From contig JAMFRX010000112.1 of the NCBI GenBank assembly GCA_026224995.1, forward strand, positions 1 through 6,819: a DNA stretch of 6,819 nucleotides. Direction: 5' to 3'. Source of the DNA: Puia dinghuensis. GTDB lineage: Bacteria; Bacteroidota; Bacteroidia; Chitinophagales; Chitinophagaceae. Numbering within the stretch: the stretch's first letter is position 1; each line of letters opens with the position of its first letter. The position numbers were made by a program, and so were the translations under genes. Below are positions 1-4,950 of this stretch, piece by piece. The notes beneath the pieces were generated by a model. That model did not search any database. It had not been told where the DNA came from and saw nothing but the letters and a program-made list of their open reading frames with translations.

Positions 1-897
1 ATGCTGGTAGCGGGCCTGCTGTCCGCTTCCCTGGCTTTTTCCCAGACCCCGCACACCTTACTGTGGCGAATCACCGGTAAACAGATCACCCGTCCCAGCT
101 ACCTGTTCGGCACGATGCATATCCTGTGCATTAAAGATGCCATGCTGAGCGACAGCCTGAAGGCGGCGATCGCGGGATGCGACCAGCTGTACTTCGAGAT
201 CAACCTGGCCGATATGACCGGCATGATGAATGCCATAAAGGCCATGCAGATGCAAGACAGCAAGAAGCTGTCCGACCTGCTGAAGCCGGATGAATATTCC
301 CGGGTAAAGAACTATTTTGCTAAGAATGTCCCTTTCCCGCCTTTCATGATGCTCGAGCGTTTCAAGCCTATGCTCCTTAGCGGGCTGGTGGAAGAGCAGT
401 CCATGGATTGCGAAACCAAAGACGGGATGGAGATGCAGATCCTCGCTGAATCCAAGCAGTACAAGAAGCCGGTAGACGGGCTGGAGACAGCCGAATTCCA
501 GGCCGGGCTGTTCGACAGCATTCCATACCAGGACCAGGCGAAGGAACTGGTGAACAGCATCGACAGCGCCGACCAGAACAAGCAGCAGACCCAGCAGTTG
601 GTGAGCCTGTACAATAAGCAGGACCTGGATGGTATCGATGAGCTGAGCCGGAAAGACGATGGCGGGATGAACAAGTACATGGACCTGCTGCTTTTTGCGC
701 GCAACAGGAAATGGGCGAAAATGTTGGATGGACTATTGGGGCAGAAATCCCTGCTGATAGCCGTGGGTGCGGCGCATCTGCCCGGAAAGGGTGGGGTGAT
801 CGACCTGTTGCGGAAAGAGGGATATACTGTGGAGCCAGTGAAAAATGTAGTGCCGAACGGACAGCAGGAAACGGCCCGTTCGACACAAAGACCTTAG
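1..897 (+). CDS. TraB/GumN family protein, secreted, probably missing its first few codons
   Basis: Assigned to the TraB/GumN family from three motifs in the right order: LFGTMH at residues 35-40 (GTxH), a Glu in LYFEIN at 63-68, and GLET at 160-163, followed near the C-terminus by VGAAHLPGKGG at 255-265. In the related TIKI proteins the GxxH and Glu positions bind metal for proteolysis; for bacterial members the substrate is not established. The N-terminus is a hydrophobic signal sequence (residues 2-13, then FSQ) suggesting export, but it lacks the usual lysines before the hydrophobic core. The ATG at base 1 is therefore probably internal, with the real start a few codons left of the window. 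The remaining 298 residues are about full family length. The stop TAG overlaps the stop of the convergent ndk gene. The family call is firm; the biological role is unknown. Confidence 0.85.
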   Translation: MLVAGLLSASLAFSQTPHTLLWRITGKQITRPSYLFGTMHILCIKDAMLSDSLKAAIAGCDQLYFEINLADMTGMMNAIKAMQMQDSKKLSDLLKPDEYSRVKNYFAKNVPFPPFMMLERFKPMLLSGLVEEQSMDCETKDGMEMQILAESKQYKKPVDGLETAEFQAGLFDSIPYQDQAKELVNSIDSADQNKQQTQQLVSLYNKQDLDGIDELSRKDDGGMNKYMDLLLFARNRKWAKMLDGLLGQKSLLIAVGAAHLPGKGGVIDLLRKEGYTVEPVKNVVPNGQQETARSTQRP

Positions 898-1313
898 CCT
901 ATTCTTTCGAATGCGTTGAAGAAGAAGTCCCCTTCTATCCGGGCATTCTCGTCGCTGTCGCTGCCATGTACGGCATTCTCGCCCACAGAGGCTGCAAAGA
1001 GCTTACGGATCGTCCCTTCGTCCGCCTTGGCGGGGTCAGTGGCGCCGATGAGCTTGCGGAAATCGGCGACGGCATTGTCCTTTTCCAGGATAGCGGCGAT
1101 GATGGGCCCGCTGCTCATGAAATCAACCAGCTCCCCGTAGAAAGGCCTTGCCTTATGCACGGCATAGAATTCGCCGGCTTTTTCGGTGGAGAGGTGGGTC
1201 AGCTTCAGGGCTACGATCCTAAAGCCGCTTTTGAGGATCTTATCGATGATGGCGCCGGAATGACCTTTGGAAAAGGCGTCCGGTTTGATCATGGTGAAGG
1301 TGCGATTGCTCAT
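894..1313 (-). CDS. ndk: Nucleoside diphosphate kinase
   Basis: Transfers the gamma phosphate of ATP to NDPs through a phospho-histidine intermediate, balancing the cytoplasmic NTP and dNTP pools. The 139-residue protein is of normal bacterial length. It has the N-terminal TMIKPDA motif (7-13), the Kpn-loop-like region RPFYGELVDFMSSGP (56-70), the nucleotide-binding Arg in GTIRKLF (100-106) and the catalytic signature NAVHGSDS (113-120) with active-site His116. The ATG at 1313 is supported by an A-rich leader with GGAAAT directly in front, the clearest ribosome-binding-like sequence in the window. The gene is divergent from the DHH phosphoesterase gene and convergent with the TraB gene; its TAA stop (894-896) lies within the overlap. 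All key residues are present, so it should be active. Confidence 0.98.
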   Translation of the reverse strand: MSNRTFTMIKPDAFSKGHSGAIIDKILKSGFRIVALKLTHLSTEKAGEFYAVHKARPFYGELVDFMSSGPIIAAILEKDNAVADFRKLIGATDPAKADEGTIRKLFAASVGENAVHGSDSDENARIEGDFFFNAFERIG

Positions 1314-1327
1314 ATTTCCTTTTTTTT
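1314..1327 (-). promoter_or_regulatory. Probable ribosome-binding region of ndk with A8 tract
   Basis: Read on the minus strand, eight consecutive A residues (1327-1320) are followed by GGAAAT and the ATG of ndk. GGAA four to five bases before the start is Shine-Dalgarno-like. Most other starts here (nrnA, the FKBP gene, folP, DUF1599) have only AT-rich leaders, as is common in Bacteroidota, so this site stands out and supports the chosen start. A/T-rich leaders themselves favour initiation in this phylum, so the A-tract may matter more than the GGAA. Confidence 0.45.
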
Positions 1328-1333
1328 CGGTGG

Positions 1334-1367
1334 CGAAGGTAGGACTTGTTTTGGGATATAACTAAAA
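1334..1367 (-). promoter_or_regulatory. Candidate Bacteroidota-type promoter for ndk
   Basis: On the minus strand, TACCTTCG (1341-1334) matches the phylum's -7 consensus TAnnTTTG except for one base. Twenty bases upstream is TTTTAG (1367-1362), a weak fit to the TTTG/TTG -33 element. Transcription from here would leave a short leader of roughly 15 bases carrying the A-tract. The position in the only sizeable divergent intergenic gap supports it; the -33 match is imperfect. Confidence 0.4.
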
Positions 1368-1368
1368 G

Positions 1369-1399
1369 TTGGGATTTGCCATTTAATTATGCACCTTTG
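1369..1399 (+). promoter_or_regulatory. Candidate Bacteroidota-type promoter for the nrnA-FKBP unit
   Basis: TTG at 1369-1371 is followed, after a 20-base spacer, by CACCTTTG at 1392-1399, a one-mismatch version of TAnnTTTG. This spacing fits the primary sigma factor of Bacteroidota. The expected start point near 1405 leaves a leader of about 35 bases before the ATG at 1440. It also lies downstream of the ATG at 1389, which argues against that longer start. A second TTTG at 1375-1378 is too close to serve as the -33 element. Confidence 0.45.
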
Positions 1400-1439
1400 C
1401 AACCGTTTTGGCAGGGCTCGCCGTCTGTCTATTATATGC

Positions 1440-2447
1440 ATGAGACCAATCGCTGAAATATATCCTTTATTAGAGCAGCCCCGCCGGGTGGTAATCATTA
1501 TGCACCAGAAGCCTGATGCGGATGCGATGGGGTCGACCCTGGGCTTGTCGCTTTTTCTGCGTCAGCTGGGGCATCAGACGACCGTCATTTCCCCCACCAA
1601 CTGGGCGGAATGGCTGAAATGGATGCCGGGTTGTGCCGGGGTCATCGATTATGAGTATTCGCCGGAGAAGGCCATAGCCGCGCTGGATCAGGCGGAGTGG
1701 ATCTTCTGTCTGGATTTCAATACGCTCACCCGGACGCGTCATATGGCGGCCAGGCTTCGGAAGATCTCCGTCCCTAAATTGCTGATCGACCACCACCAGC
1801 AGCCGGAAGAGGCTGTTTTTGCCTATGGCATCAGCGATACGGGCAAGAGCTCTACCAGCGAAATGGTCTATGATCTGATCGTAGAGTCGGGGCATGCCGA
1901 CAAGATCGATATCGATATCGCCGCCTGTTTGTATGCCGGGGTGATGTCGGATACGGGCTCCTTTCGTTTTCCCGGGGCGTCGGCGGCCGTACACCGGATG
2001 GTGGCCGCGCTCAAAGACACCGGCCTGAACCATACGCAGATCCATGAGAACCTGTTCGACAACTTCCTGGAGAACAAGCTCCGGTTCATGGGCTTCGTGC
2101 TACAGAACCGGATGGAGGTCTACTACGAGTTCAATGCGGCGCTGATCGCCATACCCTGGAAGGACCTGGTCCGATACGAGATCAAGACCGGCGATACGGA
2201 AGGCCTCGTCAACTATCCGCTGTCAATCCAGGGGATAAAAATGGCGGCGCTGATCATCGACCGCGATGAGGAGGTGAAATGTTCGTTCCGCAGCAAGGGC
2301 GGCTTCGACGTCAATACGTTTGCCCGAACCTATTTCGATGGGGGTGGACATTTCAACGCAGCAGGCGGCCGCAGCACCGATACGCTGGAGGTGACGGTAC
2401 AACGATTCCTGAATGCTTTAAAAGAGAATTCTTCACAACTACAATAA
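1440..2447 (+). CDS. nrnA: DHH/DHHA1 family phosphoesterase, NrnA-like
   Basis: Members of this family degrade oligoribonucleotides of a few bases (nanoRNase) and often dephosphorylate 3'-phosphoadenosine 5'-phosphate; some also hydrolyse pApA derived from c-di-AMP. The 335-residue protein shows the full DHH metal-binding set: HQKPDADAMGS with His22, Asp26 and Asp28, Asp92 in CLDFN, the DHH signature at 117-119, and Asp171 in GVMSDTGSF. The C-terminal DHHA1 domain ends with the substrate-binding GGGHFNAAGG at 301-310. The start at 1440 is chosen over the in-frame ATG at 1389 because the protein then begins just before the first strand, as in relatives, and the candidate promoter lies between the two. 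There is no Shine-Dalgarno. It is followed after 11 bases by the FKBP gene, probably in one transcript. Whether it prefers nanoRNA, pAp or pApA cannot be read from sequence. Confidence 0.93.
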   Translation: MRPIAEIYPLLEQPRRVVIIMHQKPDADAMGSTLGLSLFLRQLGHQTTVISPTNWAEWLKWMPGCAGVIDYEYSPEKAIAALDQAEWIFCLDFNTLTRTRHMAARLRKISVPKLLIDHHQQPEEAVFAYGISDTGKSSTSEMVYDLIVESGHADKIDIDIAACLYAGVMSDTGSFRFPGASAAVHRMVAALKDTGLNHTQIHENLFDNFLENKLRFMGFVLQNRMEVYYEFNAALIAIPWKDLVRYEIKTGDTEGLVNYPLSIQGIKMAALIIDRDEEVKCSFRSKGGFDVNTFARTYFDGGGHFNAAGGRSTDTLEVTVQRFLNALKENSSQLQ

Positions 2448-2458
2448 TTATTATAAGA

Positions 2459-3469
2459 ATGAAAACGATCTCGTCGTATTTACTGTTCGGTGCGCTGCTT
2501 TTGGGAGCAGCTTCCTGCACTAACTCAGGATTCAAGAAGACCAAAAGCGGCTTGCTGTACAAGATCTACTCCGATGGGAAAGGGGACGTAGCCAAGAAGG
2601 GTGAGTTCCTGAAAGCCCAGGTGCTGGAAAAGCTGCGGGACTCCGTCCTGTATTCTTCCTATGGCAGCCTGCCGGCCTATATCCCCGTGGACACACCCCG
2701 GCCGATATATAGCCCCACGGAAGTATTCTCCCTGCTACGCAAGGGTGACAGCGTCGTGGTCGTCATGCTGGCCGACTCCCTGCAACGCAAGATGGGTGGT
2801 CAGCTTCCTCCCTTCCTCAAGAAGAAGGACAAGATCGTCTTCTCCTTCAAGGTGGTGGACCTCTTCGCCTCCCAGGACCTCGTGATGGCGGACAGGACCC
2901 AGGAGATGGATAAGGAAAAGGGCAGGGAAGTCCAGGATGTCGAAAGCTATCTGGCCAAGAACAATATCCAGGCGCAAAAAACGGATAAGGGGACTTATGT
3001 CGTGGTACAGAGCGAAGGGGACGGGCCCCAGGTGGATTCCGGCAAACAGGTGTTCATCCGGTATACAGGCAAATCGCTTCCTTCCGGAAAGGTCTTCGAA
3101 TCCAATATGACCGGACCCGGCAACGAACCCTTTAAGTTTGTGCTGGGAACGCGCCAGGTGATACCAGGATGGGATGACGGCCTCAAGAAGTTTAAAAAAG
3201 GCGGTAAAGGAACCCTGTATATCCCTGCCTTCATGGCCTATAACGAACAGGCCATGCCGGGCCACAAACCATTCGAGAACCTCCAATTCGATATAGAAGT
3301 GGTCGACGTGACCGACGCTCCGCCGCCCAGCGCAGCCCAAGGTGGAATGCCTGGAATGCCCCAGGGGTTCGACCCGAACAGCCCCCAGGGCAAGGCTATG
3401 ATGAGGGCCAGGATGCAGCAAATGCAGCAACAGCAGCAGCAGCAACAACAACAGCCGCAGCAGCATTAG
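2459..3469 (+). CDS. FKBP-type peptidyl-prolyl isomerase, lipoprotein with degenerate plus intact FKBP domains
   Basis: Probably a membrane-anchored peptidyl-prolyl cis-trans isomerase that helps fold envelope proteins. Residues 1-20 form a lipoprotein signal with a lipobox-like AASC and Cys20 as the lipidation site. Residues about 31-136 resemble a degenerate FKBP fold, ending in FSFKVVDLF but without the VIxGW motif. Residues about 178-285 form a canonical FKBP domain: Tyr202 (YTG), Phe213-Glu214, Phe225, Val234-Ile235, Trp238, Tyr261 and Phe277 match the FKBP12 pocket. Glu214 replaces the usual Asp. The tail (286-336) is rich in Met, Pro and Gln and contains ten consecutive Gln. The start at 2459 is chosen because it alone begins with a lipoprotein signal; the longer reading overlaps the upstream gene. 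In Flavobacteria the lipoprotein isomerase GldI, needed for gliding, follows a DHH gene, so this may be its counterpart, though it is much longer. Confidence 0.92.
   Translation: MKTISSYLLFGALLLGAASCTNSGFKKTKSGLLYKIYSDGKGDVAKKGEFLKAQVLEKLRDSVLYSSYGSLPAYIPVDTPRPIYSPTEVFSLLRKGDSVVVVMLADSLQRKMGGQLPPFLKKKDKIVFSFKVVDLFASQDLVMADRTQEMDKEKGREVQDVESYLAKNNIQAQKTDKGTYVVVQSEGDGPQVDSGKQVFIRYTGKSLPSGKVFESNMTGPGNEPFKFVLGTRQVIPGWDDGLKKFKKGGKGTLYIPAFMAYNEQAMPGHKPFENLQFDIEVVDVTDAPPPSAAQGGMPGMPQGFDPNSPQGKAMMRARMQQMQQQQQQQQQQPQQH
3413..3463 (+). repeat. CAG/CAA trinucleotide repeat encoding polyglutamine
   Basis: The last codons of the FKBP lipoprotein gene are mostly CAG and CAA. Bases 3425-3454 hold ten uninterrupted Gln codons (six CAG-type and four CAA-type, mixed), flanked by a Met-Gln-Gln-Met stretch and by Pro-Gln-Gln. 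The mixing of CAG and CAA reduces slippage compared with a pure repeat, but length variation between strains would still be expected. The repeat is in frame and lies after the folded FKBP domain. Confidence 0.9.
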
Positions 3470-3493
3470 TAAGACAACTAGTTCAGCTATACG

Positions 3494-3528
3494 AAAGCGC
3501 ACTGAAGAGCTCAGTGCGCTTTTTCTTT
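3494..3528 (+). terminator. Strong intrinsic terminator, probably bidirectional, between the FKBP gene and folP
   Basis: AAAGCGCACTGA (3494-3505) pairs perfectly with TCAGTGCGCTTT (3511-3522), giving a 12-bp stem with a five-base loop. On the plus strand it runs into TTTTTCTTTG, a good U-tract for ending the nrnA-FKBP transcript. On the minus strand the same stem is followed by TTTCGTATAG, a shorter U-run, so it may also end folP. The right arm lies inside folP: the folP stop is 3511-3513 and the arm encodes its last codons. Confidence 0.85.
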
Positions 3529-4347
3529 GTAGGCCCCGACCAGGGTGACCGCTTCTCTCGCGGCGGCGGGGTCGTGAACCCGCAGGATATCCGCCCCGTT
3601 GAGCAGCCCGATGGTATGCAGGACCGTCGTCCCGTTGAGGGCCTCCCCGGGCGTGGTGCCCAGGGTACGGTAGATGGTTGACTTGCGGGATATTCCCAGC
3701 AGCAGGGGCCTGCCTGTCATTCGGAATACTTCCAGATGGCGCAGGATCTGCCAGTTATGTTCATGGGTCTTGGCGAAACCCAGGCCCGGGTCGATGATGA
3801 CATCGTGGATACCGGCCAGCCGGCAGTCTTCGATTCGCCGGATGAAATAATCCAGCACCTCCCTTACCACGTCTTCGTAAACGGCTTCCCGGTTCATGGT
3901 TGCAGGCGTGCCCTTGCTGTGCATGCAGATATAGGGCACCCTGAGCTCGCCGACGGTCGGCAGCATATCGGGATCGAGCCGGCCGCCGCTGATATCATTC
4001 ACCACGGAAGCGCCTGCCGCGACGGCCTCGCGGGCGACACGGGAGTACCAGGTGTCTACCGACAGGGGCAGGTCAGGCCAGCGGCGGTGCAGCAGGTCGA
4101 TGGCATCTACAACCCGGCGGAGCTCTTCCTCTTCGCCGATGAGCTCCGCGCCCGGCCGGGTGCTCTGACCACCAATATCGAGCCAGTCCGCGCCCTCGCG
4201 GATCATGGTTTCGGCATGCGCCAAAAGCTGGTCGTTATCCACGGAACGGCTGCCGGAATAAAAGGAATCCGGCGTTCTATTGATGATGCCCATGATCAGC
4301 GGCCGGCTGACCGTCAATAACTTACCTTTAGCATTCAAAGTGAGCAT
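3511..4347 (-). CDS. folP: Dihydropteroate synthase
   Basis: Condenses p-aminobenzoate with 6-hydroxymethyl-7,8-dihydropterin pyrophosphate to form dihydropteroate in folate synthesis; the target of sulfonamides. At 278 residues it has normal length and every family motif of the TIM barrel: MGIINRTPDSF (19-29), DIGGQSTRPGA (57-67), SVDT (96-99), NDISGG (117-122), MHSKGTP (142-148), IIDPGLGFAKT (184-194), GISRKS (218-223) and RVHD (256-259). Phe29 and Pro65, the positions altered in common sulfonamide-resistant forms, are unaltered. Arg24 replaces the more usual Val in the NxTPDSF loop. The ATG at 4347 is preceded by an AT-rich leader with no Shine-Dalgarno. It is convergent with the FKBP gene, sharing a terminator, and divergent from DUF1599 by only 25 bases, so any separate promoters must reach into the neighbouring reading frames. 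Confidence 0.97.
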   Translation of the reverse strand: MLTLNAKGKLLTVSRPLIMGIINRTPDSFYSGSRSVDNDQLLAHAETMIREGADWLDIGGQSTRPGAELIGEEEELRRVVDAIDLLHRRWPDLPLSVDTWYSRVAREAVAAGASVVNDISGGRLDPDMLPTVGELRVPYICMHSKGTPATMNREAVYEDVVREVLDYFIRRIEDCRLAGIHDVIIDPGLGFAKTHEHNWQILRHLEVFRMTGRPLLLGISRKSTIYRTLGTTPGEALNGTTVLHTIGLLNGADILRVHDPAAAREAVTLVGAYKEKAH

Positions 4348-4372
4348 ATTTTATTTATCATTGCATGAAATT

Positions 4373-4939
4373 ATGAAAGTTGTGGCCATCAGCAGCACGA
4401 ATGAACAATATGATCAGGAGGTAAAGACCTGCAGGACCATCTTCCTTCAGAAGACCCGGGATTACGGCACATCCTGGCGGGTGTTACGAACGATCTCTAT
4501 CGCCGACCAGCTGTACATCAAGGCCAGGCGGATCCGGACCCTGCAGGAGACGCAGGAGCGGAAAATAGGCGAAGACAAGGCCGGGGAGTTCCAGGCGATG
4601 GTCAACTATGGCATCATCGGGCTTATCCAGCTGTCGCTGGGGATGGAAGAAGTAGAAGAGATGCCGGTTGCCGAGGCCGAAAAGCGCTATGACGACAAGA
4701 TCGCCCTCGCGAGGGAGACCATGATTGCCAAGAACCATGACTACGGCGAAGCCTGGCGGGATATGAGCCAGGAGAGCTTTACCGACCTCATCCTCATGAA
4801 GCTGCTGCGTATCCGCCAGATCCTGGCCAACGACGGGAAGACGCTGATCAGCGAAGGCATCGACAGCAATTTTGTCGACATCATCAATTATTCAATTTTT
4901 GCCCTCATCCTGATCGGCGAGGGCAAGCATACCTCGTAA
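4373..4939 (+). CDS. DUF1599 domain protein with two tandem repeats of the domain
   Basis: Belongs to the DUF1599 family common in Bacteroidota; its function is not established. The 188 residues are an internal duplication. Repeat 1 (about 13-90) has YDQEV, DYGTSWRVLR (30-39), DQLYIKARRIR (45-55) and VNYGIIGLI (77-85). Repeat 2 (about 106-181) has YDDKI, DYGEAWRDM (123-131), DLILMKLLRIRQI (138-150) and INYSIFALI (171-179). The predicted make-up is all-helical and cytoplasmic, with no signal or membrane span. The start at 4373 is chosen because it gives the usual family length; the longer reading from 4280 would overlap folP by 68 bases. TACCTTTA at 4323-4330 could be a -7 element but has no matching -33. 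I recall that this family has been linked to nucleotide modification in phages, but I cannot verify that here. It is followed after 11 bases by the DoxX gene. Confidence 0.88.
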   Translation: MKVVAISSTNEQYDQEVKTCRTIFLQKTRDYGTSWRVLRTISIADQLYIKARRIRTLQETQERKIGEDKAGEFQAMVNYGIIGLIQLSLGMEEVEEMPVAEAEKRYDDKIALARETMIAKNHDYGEAWRDMSQESFTDLILMKLLRIRQILANDGKTLISEGIDSNFVDIINYSIFALILIGEGKHTS

Positions 4940-4950
4940 ACAGTGCGCTT

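Noticed and set aside
854..882. An inverted repeat CGAACGG/CCGTTCG near the end of the TraB gene as a terminator
   Set aside because: The stem is only 7 bp with a 15-base loop, it lies inside the coding sequence, and no T-run follows.
711..1361. A 216-codon plus-strand open frame over ndk and the intergenic region
   Set aside because: It is antisense to ndk, which has all catalytic motifs, and it has no recognisable domain. It also overlaps the end of the TraB gene and the promoter gap.
1389..1439. A longer N-terminus for the DHH phosphoesterase from the ATG at 1389
   Set aside because: The extra 17 residues do not fit the family, and a candidate -7 promoter element lies downstream of that ATG.
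1907..1920. The 14-base palindrome CGATATCGATATCG as an operator or binding site
   Set aside because: It is deep inside nrnA and simply encodes an Asp-Ile-Asp-Ile repeat; there is no promoter nearby.
2735..3502. A 255-codon minus-strand open frame starting with a leucine-rich hydrophobic stretch
   Set aside because: The apparent membrane helix is only the reverse reading of the CAG/CAA glutamine repeat, and the rest is antisense to the FKBP domains.
4941..4950. CAGTGCGCTT before the DoxX gene matching an arm of the terminator at 3512-3521
   Set aside because: A shared ten-base word is expected by chance several times in a window this size, and there is no partner arm to form a hairpin.
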